Counted from the first letter of the stretch, positions 27,558-37,325 are shown. The stretch: DNA of 64,000 bases from JBKBII01 sp046299415 (GCA_046299415.1 JBKBII010000001.1:496001-560000); one strand, 5' to 3'. The notes: a model not told the origin generated them from the letters alone. A program made the numbers and translations.

Positions 27558-28295
27558 ATGCCTATGGATGATCGGCTTAAGCAAACAGGGGATGATGAAG
27601 AGCGCATCGAAAACACAGCGCAGATTCTTCGGCGCTTTGAGCGACTCGCCGAACTGCGATCCTTCGTTTCCATACGCGTCGAGGATGGACTGCAACAAGT
27701 GACGGTGATTCTCGACGTCAACAGCAAAGACAACAGCGTCATCGTCGACGCTCCAGCTGATCCATCGGTCGACGCCCTGCTCCGACCCGGAGCCGAGGTT
27801 CACCTCTCGGCCCAGCTTAGCGGTATCGGGATTCGGGCAACGACGAAAGTGCGAGATCGCGTTCGTTTTGAAGGATCGTCCGCAATCAGGCTTGAACGCC
27901 CCGCTATGCTTCGCTTTCTGCAGCGTCGCGCGCGCTTCCGTGCCCGAATCCCGATGAGCATGCAACCCACCATCGAACTGCACGCGCGCGACCAGGAGGG
28001 GCCCGTCATCGGGCGTGTCGTCGACGTGAGTGCACTGGGTCTCGGCGTGGAGATCGACTCGTCTACGCATAACATCGAAGACTGGTCGAGAGGCGACACG
28101 GTCCTGTTGTATTCAGGACTTGTTTTGCCTGAGCAGGTCAACCCGCTCAGCGGCAGTGCCCGTATTGCCAATGTCCGCGACGGAACCCGCTCAAAGCACG
28201 TCGGTCTGTCGTTGGTCGATGTCGACGATGCGACTGAGCAAGTCCTGACCGCAGCGGCTTTTTACTTCGAGCGCGAAGAACTTCGTTTGCGCTGA
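27558..28295 (+). CDS. ycgR: YcgR-type PilZ flagellar brake
   Basis: 245 residues from the ATG at 27558 (MPMDDRLKQ), with AAGGA 6 bases upstream; E. coli YcgR has 244. YcgR binds c-di-GMP and slows the flagellar motor. The N-terminal YcgR domain (about 20-115) is followed by PilZ: the c-di-GMP-binding RRARFRARIP (RxxxR pattern) and DVSALGLGVEI (DxSxxG). The position right after the flagellar genes and the sigma-28-like site upstream suggest late flagellar expression. The Sia module at 35466-39457 would be one source of its ligand (inference). Confidence 0.9.
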   Translation: MPMDDRLKQTGDDEERIENTAQILRRFERLAELRSFVSIRVEDGLQQVTVILDVNSKDNSVIVDAPADPSVDALLRPGAEVHLSAQLSGIGIRATTKVRDRVRFEGSSAIRLERPAMLRFLQRRARFRARIPMSMQPTIELHARDQEGPVIGRVVDVSALGLGVEIDSSTHNIEDWSRGDTVLLYSGLVLPEQVNPLSGSARIANVRDGTRSKHVGLSLVDVDDATEQVLTAAAFYFEREELRLR

Positions 28296-28468
28296 AGGGC
28301 TTCTGCAGGGTTTCGCTGGAATGGGCTCCAATACCCGCGACTGCGCAGGCGACCGTTCTCGTTCAACCCGTCCGGTCGTTTCGACAATGCATGAGCTGTA
28401 TGCTCGATCCCAGTCCGCGTCGGCACGCATCGCGCCAACCAATTCCAAGCCGCAAGGGAGACCGTCGA

Positions 28469-29368
28469 ATGTCGCCGCGCCACGTGACCCATGTGCTATC
28501 ACCCATCAGTCAACACTGGGTCGGAAACGGCTTCCCGGTACACACCCTGTTCGCCTACGACCGTGATCCCGAAGCCGTCAGCCCGTACCTCCTGTTCGAT
28601 CACGCCGGGCCCGCATATTTTGAACCCACCATCGAACAACGCGGTGTCGGTGCACATCCGCATCGCGGCTTCGAGACCGTCACGCTGGCGTTTGCCGGAG
28701 CCGTCGCTCATCGCGACTCGGCTGGCGGCGGCGGTATCATCCAGCCGGGCGATGTGCAATGGATGACGGCTGGCGACGGCGTCATCCACGAGGAATTTCA
28801 CGATCGCGATTGGGCGCATTCGGGCGGTGAGTTTCACATGGTCCAGCTCTGGATCAACCTGCCTCGACGGCACAAACGCGCTCCAGCGCGCTATCAACAC
28901 CTTGGCGCCGAACGTATCCCGACGCATCGAGATGCCGCGAATCACCGCCTTCGTGTCATCGCCGGCTCATTGGAGGGCGCTACCGGACCGGCCGAAACCT
29001 TCTCGCGAGTCCTGCTCGCAGACCTCACCCTCCTACCCAAAGCCACCAAAACGATTGCCGTCAACGACGCCGATCATTCACCGCGCGACAACCTGCTTGT
29101 TGCTGTTTTGGCCGGCGACGTCAGTCTACCAACCCCAACGGGACCTCAAACGGTTGCCGCGAATCACGTCGCCGTCACATCACCGGGCGATCGACTCGAC
29201 TTGATGGCGGGCATACAAGGTGCCCATGTCCTACTTCTCGGTGGCGAACCCATACGCGAACCCGTCGTCGGTCGCGGCCCTTTTGTCATGAATCATGCCG
29301 CCGAGTTGGCCGAAGCCTTCGCAGACTATCGCGCCGGCCGGCTCGGCCACCCGCCGTCGTATTCATGA
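28469..29368 (+). CDS. Pirin family protein
   Basis: 299 residues from the ATG at 28469 (MSPRHVTHV), with GGGAG 9 bases upstream. Two cupin domains. The N-terminal metal site is visible: VGAHPHRGFETVTLAF and the later TAGDGVIHEEF supply the His/His/His/Glu ligands typical of pirins. The C-terminal cupin runs to MNHAAELAEAFADYRAGRLG. Bacterial pirins act as quercetin dioxygenases or metabolic regulators; nothing here tells which. It is monocistronic in appearance. Confidence 0.9.
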   Translation: MSPRHVTHVLSPISQHWVGNGFPVHTLFAYDRDPEAVSPYLLFDHAGPAYFEPTIEQRGVGAHPHRGFETVTLAFAGAVAHRDSAGGGGIIQPGDVQWMTAGDGVIHEEFHDRDWAHSGGEFHMVQLWINLPRRHKRAPARYQHLGAERIPTHRDAANHRLRVIAGSLEGATGPAETFSRVLLADLTLLPKATKTIAVNDADHSPRDNLLVAVLAGDVSLPTPTGPQTVAANHVAVTSPGDRLDLMAGIQGAHVLLLGGEPIREPVVGRGPFVMNHAAELAEAFADYRAGRLGHPPSYS

Positions 29369-29749
29369 CGCCTTCACCACCCAGGGCGAATTGAAAACGT
29401 GACGGATGCCGCACACGCCGCGCCTCTCGACATGACGGACGATCACGCTCCCACTCTCAATAACACGCCGTTCAACCACCAGGCCGCAGAGCGCATCCCG
29501 CAGAATGCACGGGGCGTCGGGTATGTAATATCCCCCGCTGACATCTAAAGGAAATCGGCTTGATCGGATCCGATCAGAGCGATTCTGCGATGGATGGCTG
29601 CCGCGGAGGGCACTTACCGCGGCAGGCTCGCGCCCTCGGCGCGCAAATATTTGGCGCATCCAGGCGCGCCCCAGGCATTACGATCAAAACGATCGTCGTT
29701 AACAAGTTTCGACCATCGAAGATCCACCGAGCACAGGAAGAGCCAAGCC
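29369..29749. other. pirin-mscS spacer with stem-loop
   Basis: 381 bases, no supported gene. A perfect 8-bp inverted repeat TGCCGCGG/CCGCGGCA (29599-29606 and 29617-29624, 10-base loop) has no T-run after it. The mscS promoter should be here but I cannot pick it. Confidence 0.4.
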
Positions 29750-30637
29750 ATGGACTGGAATCTTGCCGCCGCGTCGACCTTTCTTCTCGAGGTTGCAGCA
29801 CCTTGGACCATCCGGATCGCTGGTGCGATCGCCATCCTTGGAATCGGCTGGTGGCTGATTCGCGTTGTCTTGCGTCTAGCACGACGCGCCGCGGAACGCG
29901 CAAAACTTGATCCCATGCTGATCGGCTTTTTCGCTTCGATCGCCCAGGTGCTCCTCATGCTGTCGGTTGCGATCGCGGCGCTTAACCATCTCGGTGTCTA
30001 CACCACATCCTTAGTGGCCGTCCTCGGCGCGGCCGGGCTTGCGATCGCGCTCGCGCTGCAGGGGTCACTGGGTAATCTCGCCGCCGGCGTCATGCTGATC
30101 GTCTTCAGACCCTTTCGCGTCGGTGATTTCATCGAGGCTGCCGGCGTGCTCGGCACCGTCGAAGAAATCCGTATCTTTCAAACCCGACTGCGCACACCTG
30201 ACAATCGCGAAGTAATCGTCCCCAACTCACGGATATCCGACGGCGCGATCACCAATTTCACGGTTCGCCCCACGCGGCGAATCGACATGATCTTCGCGCT
30301 CGATATCGACACCGACGTCGAACGCGCCCGCGCCATCATCGCGCGGGCACTCGAGCAGGAGCCTCGTATTCTGCCTGAGCCCGAGCCCGTGATCGTCGTC
30401 GACGAAGTCACCGAGTCGCAAATCCGCATCGCTGTGAGGCCCTGGGTCGCGTTGAGCGATTTTTTGATGACTCGGGGCGCTTTGTACGAATCGATCCTAA
30501 AGGGGCTGCGCGACGCCGGTCTCTCGCTCGCCCGGCCCGGGCGAACGGTATTTCTCCGTTCGGAAAACGCGCCGATGGAAATGCCCACCGACGACCCGAC
30601 CACAGGATCGCTTTCGTCAAAGCAGGACACTCGCTAG
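29750..30637 (+). CDS. Small-conductance mechanosensitive channel (MscS family)
   Basis: 295 residues from the ATG at 29750 (MDWNLAAAST); AGGA lies about 11 bases upstream. The size and plan match MscS (E. coli 286): three membrane segments (about 18-40, 65-88, 95-120), with pore helix TM3 as GAAGLAIALALQGSLGNLAAGVMLIVFRPFRVGDFIEAAG, then the beta domain TVEEIRIFQTRLRTPDNREVIVPNSRI and an alpha/beta C-terminus. It opens under membrane tension to release solutes after osmotic downshock. No neighbour suggests an operon. Confidence 0.92.
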   Translation: MDWNLAAASTFLLEVAAPWTIRIAGAIAILGIGWWLIRVVLRLARRAAERAKLDPMLIGFFASIAQVLLMLSVAIAALNHLGVYTTSLVAVLGAAGLAIALALQGSLGNLAAGVMLIVFRPFRVGDFIEAAGVLGTVEEIRIFQTRLRTPDNREVIVPNSRISDGAITNFTVRPTRRIDMIFALDIDTDVERARAIIARALEQEPRILPEPEPVIVVDEVTESQIRIAVRPWVALSDFLMTRGALYESILKGLRDAGLSLARPGRTVFLRSENAPMEMPTDDPTTGSLSSKQDTR

Positions 30638-30785
30638 ACGCCGTTTACGATCCCGGCGGTGCGGTTGCTACAGCAATCGATCGACGCCCGATACGCAGGA
30701 TCAAGCCAGTCGATACGCCGCCGAGACCAAAGCGCGTCCAGCTACGTGGCCCACTCGACGTCCTCATCCCGCCGGATCCGCCTGA

Positions 30786-31814
30786 TCAACCGGCTTCGAT
30801 CAGCTCCACCCAATGTTGATCGGGATCGGCAACGAACGCCGCCCGCCGACCTGACTTGCTTGGCTGGATCATACACCCGGCCGCTTCGAGAGCCTCCAGC
30901 CGTCCAGCCCAATCGACGACTCGCAACGCCAAATGCGACTGTCGACCCGCCGCCGCACCGGGGAAGGTCGAGACATCATGATCCTCATCGGTATTGCTTT
31001 GACCGAGCAAATGCAGCGTCTGTCCCGCCCCGAGGTCGTACCACACTCCGGGGAAACCGAGATCCGGTCGAGCCCGCTCGACCAGTCCAAGTTGAACGCC
31101 GTAAAAATACCGTGACGTCGTCAGATCGCGCACGGCAAGGCTGAAGTGATCAAAACGCGCCGTCAAACGCCCTGCGATCGGCCGGAGAACGTCGCACCCG
31201 GCATCATTCTCGCGTCGTTTCGCGACCTCTGAAACCGCTGCGGCATAAGCCTTCCGAGAAACGGCGTCATCGAGGGCGATACCCGTTTGCAGACCATCAA
31301 TCGAGCGCGCGTTCTTTTCACGCCAATAGGCCTTCAACCCGTCTGGTCCTTTGCGCTCAGCCCAGTCGATCAACGTCCGACGCGGGTGCAGCGTCCCCTC
31401 CGGAACACCGAAGCCGCAGGACGTCTGGATACGGTCGACGTCGACGATAAAAATCTGACGAACACCCGGCAACTTCGGAAAGTAATCGCGTAGGGCGTCG
31501 AAGTCTTGACTGTCGGGTGTGCAGACAGCTCCGCGCCCATACAGTCGAAGGATCTTCGGCCGACCGGAGAACGCGCAAAACATCACTGTGATGCGCCCAT
31601 TCTGAAACAAGTGAGCTGCTGTCTCGTTGCCAGAGCCCGTGAGATCGAGGATCGCGATGCGTCGCTCATCGAGGACACGCAACGTATCGAGCCCGCGCGG
31701 CGACACATTGACATGCCCGTCACACTCGAGCGGCGCCGAAGCCAAAAAGAACACCGGCTGCGCCGCGATCCATTGACCCAAGTCCGCGTCGATTCGATCC
31801 AAAAGCTTGGCCAT
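30786..31814 (-). CDS. PPOX-like flavoprotein fused to a VOC domain
   Basis: 342 residues from the ATG at 31814 (MAKLLDRIDADL), with GAGGA 6 bases upstream. Residues 1-175 are a pyridoxamine 5'-phosphate oxidase-like split barrel: HVNVSPRGLDTLRVLDERRIAILDLTGSGNETAAHLFQNGRITVMFCAFSGRPKILRLYGRG. Residues 219-342 form a vicinal-oxygen-chelate (glyoxalase/bleomycin-resistance) domain: RFDHFSLAVRDLTTSRYFYGVQLGL, GQTLHLLGQ, HLALRVVDW, AFVADPDQHWVELIE. The His and Glu at metal-ligand positions are kept. The first part alone is a common stand-alone protein of about 180-200 residues; the fusion is unusual. Substrate unknown. Divergent from dapC, starts 97 bases apart. Confidence 0.85.
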   Translation of the reverse strand: MAKLLDRIDADLGQWIAAQPVFFLASAPLECDGHVNVSPRGLDTLRVLDERRIAILDLTGSGNETAAHLFQNGRITVMFCAFSGRPKILRLYGRGAVCTPDSQDFDALRDYFPKLPGVRQIFIVDVDRIQTSCGFGVPEGTLHPRRTLIDWAERKGPDGLKAYWREKNARSIDGLQTGIALDDAVSRKAYAAAVSEVAKRRENDAGCDVLRPIAGRLTARFDHFSLAVRDLTTSRYFYGVQLGLVERARPDLGFPGVWYDLGAGQTLHLLGQSNTDEDHDVSTFPGAAAGRQSHLALRVVDWAGRLEALEAAGCMIQPSKSGRRAAFVADPDQHWVELIEAG

Positions 31815-31910
31815 GACGATCCTCAACTTTTGCCCAACGACGCCGATCGGCGTCACTCGATGCATTGCCAACGTTAAACTAAGCGACCCGCAGACTGAGG
31901 TGCCACACCC

Positions 31911-33335
31911 GTGTCGAAATCCGGCCCCGCCATTCAAAAACTACAACCCTATCCGTTTCAGCGATTGAATACGCTGCTGGCCGACACGGCCCCACGAACG
32001 AACGACCTCGCGCCGATCTCGCTGACGATCGGCGAGCCTCAACACCCCTTACCCGACTTGATTCGCGATGCATTGATCGAGGCCGCGTCGGGCTTTGGGC
32101 GTTATCCAACGACGATCGGTGAATCGACACTGCGCCAAGCCTGCGCCGACTGGGTCGAACGACGCTATGGCGTCAAGCTCGACCCGGATCGCGCGGTTCT
32201 ACCCGTCGCCGGCACCCGCGAAGCGCTCTTCGCGATCGCTCAGCTCGTTCGCGCCCGCCTGCCCCACGACAGCCGTCGTCATCGCGTATTGATTCCCAAT
32301 CCCTTCTACCAAATCTACGAAGGTGCGGCGTTACTCGCGGGGCTGACCCCAACGTTCTACCCGCTTGACGCGGAAAACGGCTTTCGCCCGAATATCGATG
32401 CCATCCCGAACAACATCTGGGCCGAAACCGCCCTGATCTACGTCTGCAACCCCGGCAATCCGGCAGGCGCTTGCATGAGCCGAACCGAAATCGGCCATCT
32501 CGTCGAACGCGCTCGAGAATACGAAGTTCTGGTCGCCGCTGACGAATGTTACGCCGAAATCTTTCCACAACATCAACCGTCGACCGAGAAGACGGCATCA
32601 GCGACGACCTCCGCCACCCAGTCCGCCGTGTCACCGCCCGGCGAGACCGAAACTAAACGAACCGGGTCGTCATCGAGTCCTGCAGGTCCAACCGGATTTC
32701 TTCAAGCCGGTCGAGCACTCGACGACGAGCGCGATGCGTCACAGGCGCCCAGCCCCCTCAGCAACATAGAGATCAGACCGGAAACCGCGAACGATGATCC
32801 TCACCGGGGTGTCATTGTGTTTCACAGCCTTTCCAAGCGATCCAACGCCCCCGGTCTACGTTCGGGATTCGTCGCGGGCGACGCCGCCTGGTTGGCGGAC
32901 TTTTTACGCTATCGCACCTATCACGGATGCACACTGCCCCTGCCGATTCAGGTCGCCAGCGCTGCCGCATGGCGTGACGACCCGCACGTGGCCGAAAACC
33001 GACGGCTTTACGACGAAAAATTCAACCACGCGCTGAATGCGCTGGCTCCACATCTACCCGTCAGCCGCCCTGACGCCGGGTTCTATCTCTGGCCCCGCCT
33101 ACCGCACAACCTCCACGAGGGCGACGACGCCGCATTCACCCGCGCCCTATGGGAACAAACAGGCGTCAAGGTCCTACCCGGACGATATCTGTCGCGACGA
33201 GTCATCCACGTCGGCGAGCGGAGCGCTCGCGATCCGGCCCTGGGTCACTTGCGTCTCGCTTTGGTAGCCGACGTCGAAACCTGTCGGACGGCAGTCGAGC
33301 GAATCGCCACCTTCATCGCACAGGGCGCTTCGTGA
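31911..33335 (+). CDS. dapC: Succinyldiaminopimelate aminotransferase DapC
   Basis: 474 residues from a GTG with GAGG 10 bases upstream. It transfers the amino group from glutamate to N-succinyl-2-amino-6-ketopimelate in lysine/DAP synthesis. Fold-type I PLP motifs: SLTIGEPQHPLPDLI, GRYPTTIGESTLRQA, PNPFYQIYEGAALLAG, YVCNPGNPAG, VAADECYAEIF, and the PLP lysine in VFHSLSKRSNAPGLRSGF (about K309). Usual length is near 400; the excess is one block of about 80 residues (220-300), rich in Ser, Thr, Pro, Ala and acidic residues, placed between ADECYAEIFPQ and VIVFHSLSK. dapD follows about 200 bases downstream, as in pseudomonads. Confidence 0.92.
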   Translation: MSKSGPAIQKLQPYPFQRLNTLLADTAPRTNDLAPISLTIGEPQHPLPDLIRDALIEAASGFGRYPTTIGESTLRQACADWVERRYGVKLDPDRAVLPVAGTREALFAIAQLVRARLPHDSRRHRVLIPNPFYQIYEGAALLAGLTPTFYPLDAENGFRPNIDAIPNNIWAETALIYVCNPGNPAGACMSRTEIGHLVERAREYEVLVAADECYAEIFPQHQPSTEKTASATTSATQSAVSPPGETETKRTGSSSSPAGPTGFLQAGRALDDERDASQAPSPLSNIEIRPETANDDPHRGVIVFHSLSKRSNAPGLRSGFVAGDAAWLADFLRYRTYHGCTLPLPIQVASAAAWRDDPHVAENRRLYDEKFNHALNALAPHLPVSRPDAGFYLWPRLPHNLHEGDDAAFTRALWEQTGVKVLPGRYLSRRVIHVGERSARDPALGHLRLALVADVETCRTAVERIATFIAQGAS

Positions 33336-33535
33336 TACGCACGATTCGACGAAAAAAAGGCTGGACGTGAATCAGCATCCGCCGTCGACCGTCATATCGC
33401 GTCCATCGATTGGCACGCCCGCATCGCCGTATGTCGACACCGCATGTCGATGATCCAATGACAGAATCCCAAAACCGGCAACGACTCACCACAGCAATTT
33501 GGACGACACCGTCATCACACGAATGGAGAAACGCC

Positions 33536-34357
33536 ATGTCCGACGAAAAAACCGTAATCGAGGAAGCCTTTGAGCGACGCGCGGATATCACACCCCGTAA
33601 CGTCGAGCCCCGTGTCGCCGATGCGGTCCGTGAAGTTCTCAGTCAGCTTGACAGCGGCGAACGGCGCGTTGCAGAGAAAGGCCCCGAAGGTTGGATCGTC
33701 CATGAATGGCTTAAAAAAGCCGTCCTGCTCTCGTTTCGCATCGAAGAAAATCAGTTTATTAAAGGCGGCTTCACCAATTACTTTGACAAGGTGCCGTCGA
33801 AGTTCGCCGACATGAATTCACGGGATTTTCGCGCAGGCGGTGTCCGTGTCGTACCACCCGCCACCGCGCGACGCGGAAGCTACATCGCGCCCGGCGTCGT
33901 GTTGATGCCGTCCTACGTCAACATCGGTGCCTACGTAGACTCGGGCACGATGGTCGACACCTGGGCGACGGTCGGCTCCTGTGCGCAGATCGGCAAAAAC
34001 GTGCATTTGTCTGGGGGCGTCGGCATCGGCGGCGTTCTTGAACCACTACAGGCCTCACCCACCATCATCGAAGACAACTGCTTCATCGGCGCGCGCTCCG
34101 AAATCGTCGAAGGCGTCATCGTCGAAGAGGGTGCTGTCATCTCCATGGGTGTCTACATCGGTCAATCAACGCGCATCTACGATCGAGAAAAAGACGAGAT
34201 CACCTACGGCCGTGTCCCTGCGGGCGCTGTCGTCGTGTCAGGCTCGCTGCCGTCAAAAGACGGCAAGTACTCGCTGTATTGCGCTGTCATCGTCAAACGC
34301 GTCGACGAAAAAACCAAATCAAAAGTCGGTATCAACGCGTTGCTGCGGGATATCTGA
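33536..34357 (+). CDS. dapD: Tetrahydrodipicolinate N-succinyltransferase DapD
   Basis: 273 residues from the ATG at 33536 (MSDEKTVIEEAF), with GGAG 9 bases upstream; E. coli DapD has 274. It succinylates tetrahydrodipicolinate, the step before DapC. The left-handed beta-helix repeats are clear: GVVLMPSYVNIGAYVDSGTMVDTWATVGSCAQIGKNVHLSGGVGIGG, then EDNCFIGARSEIVEGVIVEEGAVISMGVYIGQSTRIYDR and a C-terminal KVGINALLRDI. It is transcribed with dapC and probably with the downstream ArsC-like gene. Confidence 0.97.
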   Translation: MSDEKTVIEEAFERRADITPRNVEPRVADAVREVLSQLDSGERRVAEKGPEGWIVHEWLKKAVLLSFRIEENQFIKGGFTNYFDKVPSKFADMNSRDFRAGGVRVVPPATARRGSYIAPGVVLMPSYVNIGAYVDSGTMVDTWATVGSCAQIGKNVHLSGGVGIGGVLEPLQASPTIIEDNCFIGARSEIVEGVIVEEGAVISMGVYIGQSTRIYDREKDEITYGRVPAGAVVVSGSLPSKDGKYSLYCAVIVKRVDEKTKSKVGINALLRDI

Positions 34358-34699
34358 GCCATCGGCGTCAAAAAACGCTCTGTTTACTCGACGCGACGTC
34401 GGTCATCCACGATCGTCGTCGAGCACAGCGTGGCCGGCTCTTGCCACCCCGGCCACGCGGCTGACCGCACGCGACAGAAACCACCGAGACGAATCATCGC
34501 AACGACGACGCCTCGGGAGCCTCATTCCCGCACCAGATAGACAGCCTCGGTGAACACCCATGTGGGGTCGATCTGCACGCCAAGATCACGCGGCATCTGG
34601 CGCATTCATCTGGTTAAAAACCCGTCGTGAGCCGCCCCGAAAGGACAATATCGCGTATTCCCCGTGACAGCGAACCGAACCCATCAACGGAGACGTGAC
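34358..34699. other. dapD to arsC-like spacer
   Basis: 342 bases without a supported ORF, promoter or terminator that I can identify. The downstream gene's ribosome site GGAG is at 34689-34692. Confidence 0.35.
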
Positions 34700-35134
34700 A
34701 TGCAAGACGTCGTCAAAACCGACGCAGCCGAGACCTCAAGCGGGGGGCAAATGATCACGATCTATGGCATCGCCAACTGCGATACCGTGCGCCGTGCACG
34801 ACGCGAATTGTCTGTCGCGGCGGCAGAATCGGGCCACACCGTGACGTTTATCGACTGGCGCACTCGCCCCGTGGAGCGGTCACGGATACACACATGGATC
34901 GAGCGCTGCGGCAATGCCCTGATCAATCCGCGGTCACGGGGTTTCCTCGCGCTCGATGCCGGAGCCCAGCGCGAGACGCTCGACCAAACGATGGACCCGG
35001 CGACGATCGAACGTCTTCGAGGCGATCCAACCCTGATGCGCCGCCCCCTGATCGAGTTTCCGGACGGGCGCATCGGCCTCGGCTGGCAAAAAGGTCAACC
35101 AATGACCTTCTTCGCCTCCCCGAACCGCGCGTGA
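34700..35134 (+). CDS. ArsC/Spx-like thioredoxin-fold protein
   Basis: 144 residues from the ATG at 34700 (MQDVVKTDAA), with GGAG 7 bases upstream; a later ATG at 34751 (MITIYGIANCD) would give the usual family N-terminus. Motifs of the ArsC-related YffB group: ITIYGIANCDTVRRARREL (one redox Cys), VTFIDWRT, NPRSRGFLALD, PTLMRRPLIEFPDGRIGLGW. True arsenate reductases have different flanking residues, so arsenate reduction is doubtful. In pseudomonads a homologue sits in the same dapC-dapD-dapE neighbourhood; dapE itself is not present here. Confidence 0.83.
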   Translation: MQDVVKTDAAETSSGGQMITIYGIANCDTVRRARRELSVAAAESGHTVTFIDWRTRPVERSRIHTWIERCGNALINPRSRGFLALDAGAQRETLDQTMDPATIERLRGDPTLMRRPLIEFPDGRIGLGWQKGQPMTFFASPNRA

Positions 35135-35465
35135 CTCACCAGCGATTCTGATCGCTCCCCCAGGCTCACGACCGGATCAACGCAACGAGCCGATAAGCTG
35201 AAAGCGTTGTATTGGCGTTGATTGGCGCACTTCGCAAAACGAGCGATCGCTTCAACGTCGAGACAGACCCTAGCCGACGAAACCTCAGCCACCGAATCTA
35301 GCCAACGCCATCGAACCCGTTTCGGCTCTACTGGCTGATACCGAGTTCCGAAGCCGAATTGACGTATCGCCGCCAAATCGCGTCCCCAAAGCTGCGTGTC
35401 GAATGATTGGGGGTAAAACGCCCCTGAATTCCCGATCAAACGGCAGGTCACCGATGATCAATACA
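35135..35465. other. Convergent spacer, arsC-like / siaA
   Basis: 331 bases between two stop codons on opposite strands. No gene, and no stem-loop with T-run that I could find. Confidence 0.35.
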
Positions 35466-37277
35466 TCAAACACGCTGTAGCAACAGGTTGCCAAAGGCAT
35501 GATGATTCGGCGTCGAATCCGTGTTGATAGTCAAGTGCGCGGCGCCAGACTCCGAAAACGGGGGTCTCGACTCCTGCGCCCCGCGCGTTGACGGCGCATG
35601 CTCGCCCGTCACATCGTAGGTCTTACGCTTGCGCTCGGAGGGCGCCCACGCAATCGGTCGGAAACTCAGCAAAGTCATATCATCGCGCACCGGCTGGTTG
35701 CCGCGATGATCCTCGAGTCGCGACAGCACTGCGCCCAACTGCTGAGCCAACGGCAAAACCTGTGTCTCTTCAATGACTTCACGCAATCGCGCGCGCCCGA
35801 ACAACTGCGGAGGCTGACCACCGACGTGATCATGCGCGCCGTCGGTCACAATGTAGAACACCATCCCCGCCTCACAGCGCAGACGGTGCTCTTCAGCCAA
35901 ACGCGATTTCAACGAACGGTAGCCGAGTCCACCGCGGGTCGGGCGAAGCTCTTCAACTTTCCCCTCGTGCAAGTACAGTAACGGCAATCCGACGCCGGCA
36001 TACGTCAAAACCCGCGAAGGCGCGTGATAGACGCACACCGCCGCCTCGAAACCATCGTCGGACTCCGAGTCGGCATGATCTTGACGCAATCGTGCACGAA
36101 CGATTTGGTCCAGCTCTCGCAAAATCTCGGCAGGTGCTCGAAGTTTGAGCTCATGGAGCACTCGATCCAGCGCCGATGCGACCACCATTGTGATGAAGGC
36201 TCCAGGTACTCCGTGACCCGTACAATCGATGACCGCGATGACACTGTGCGTCTCATCGACCTGCTCGAGCCAGAAGTAGTCGCCTCCGACCAGATGCAAA
36301 GGCTCCCAGATCACCTGAACCTCGTCGAAATGCTCGGACAATGCACGCTTGTCCGGCAACATCGCGCTCTGAATCCGACGCGCGTACTGGATGCTCTCCT
36401 CCACCAGTCGCCGAGCCTGTTCAGACGTCTTGCGCGCCTCGTCGGCCGCGACCAAGGCGCGTTCGGTTTCGGTTTTTTCTTCCTCGAGTGCCGAAGTACG
36501 TTCAGCCACACGAGCCTCAAGTTCTTCGTTCAGAGCACGAAGCGCCTGAGACGATCGATCGCGATCGTCGAGTCCCTTTTGAAACGCCCGCATCAAGCGG
36601 TCGATCTGACGCGCCAACGTCCCCAACTCGTCATCGCGCTGCGCCAGCTCGACAGGACGCGGCCAATCCCCGGGCGCCGCCGGGTCGGTCGACTCGACCG
36701 CATGCGTCACACTCAGCAAAGGCCTGACGACGAACCATCCGAATAGACCGGCCAACACCAGCGTCAACACGAACGCGTTGATCATTGCGCCAATCACCGC
36801 GTCAACCATCCCTGACGACAGCTGCTCGCCGATGGACTGATTGTCAAACGTCAAGACAAGGCGACCGACGATTGGGCTTGAAGCTCCACCGTCACGACGA
36901 AGTTCGCGTTCAACGCGGTCAAGCCCGTCAAACCACCAGCGTGCAGGCGCTTTGACCTGTGAGGGCTCCAAATCACCGCTCGCGGCGAGAACGTTGCTGA
37001 AGTCGTCGACGATCGTCGCCGAGCGAATCTCGTTGAACGAAATCAGTCCAGCGACCAAAACTCGAGCCTGATCATCATTAAGCTGGAACGCCGCTTCGGA
37101 AGCCGAAGGCTCTACCAGCGCAACAACCTGATCAACGCGATTTTCCAGATCGGTCAAACGATCCGAAATTTCGCTCTGTACGACCCAAACGACCGACACA
37201 ACGCTGAAGGCCAGTGCGAATCCCAGCGTTGCGAGCGCAAGGCGTGCAACAAGACTCTTGTGCAACAGCCACCGCAT
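35466..37277 (-). CDS. siaA: SiaA-like membrane PP2C phosphatase
   Basis: 603 residues from the ATG at 37277 (MRWLLHKSL), with GGAGG 5 bases upstream. In Pseudomonas aeruginosa SiaA dephosphorylates SiaC. Layout: TM1 (about 8-32), a periplasmic region of about 120 residues, TM2 (about 160-185), HAMP, a coiled coil with ELEARVAERTSALEEEKTETERAL, then the SpoIIE/PP2C domain: SIQYARRIQSAMLP, LHLVGGDYFWLEQ, IDCTGHGVPGAFITMV, IVTDGAHDHVGG and RDDMTLLSF. The metal-binding Asp residues are retained. A polar tail of about 60 residues follows. It is last in the siaB-C-D-A unit, 48 bases after siaD. Confidence 0.88.
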   Translation of the reverse strand: MRWLLHKSLVARLALATLGFALAFSVVSVVWVVQSEISDRLTDLENRVDQVVALVEPSASEAAFQLNDDQARVLVAGLISFNEIRSATIVDDFSNVLAASGDLEPSQVKAPARWWFDGLDRVERELRRDGGASSPIVGRLVLTFDNQSIGEQLSSGMVDAVIGAMINAFVLTLVLAGLFGWFVVRPLLSVTHAVESTDPAAPGDWPRPVELAQRDDELGTLARQIDRLMRAFQKGLDDRDRSSQALRALNEELEARVAERTSALEEEKTETERALVAADEARKTSEQARRLVEESIQYARRIQSAMLPDKRALSEHFDEVQVIWEPLHLVGGDYFWLEQVDETHSVIAVIDCTGHGVPGAFITMVVASALDRVLHELKLRAPAEILRELDQIVRARLRQDHADSESDDGFEAAVCVYHAPSRVLTYAGVGLPLLYLHEGKVEELRPTRGGLGYRSLKSRLAEEHRLRCEAGMVFYIVTDGAHDHVGGQPPQLFGRARLREVIEETQVLPLAQQLGAVLSRLEDHRGNQPVRDDMTLLSFRPIAWAPSERKRKTYDVTGEHAPSTRGAQESRPPFSESGAAHLTINTDSTPNHHAFGNLLLQRV

Positions 37278-37325
37278 CGGGGCCTCCAAATCTCAAAACA
37301 TCGAGAGCCGGGAACGATAAAAATC

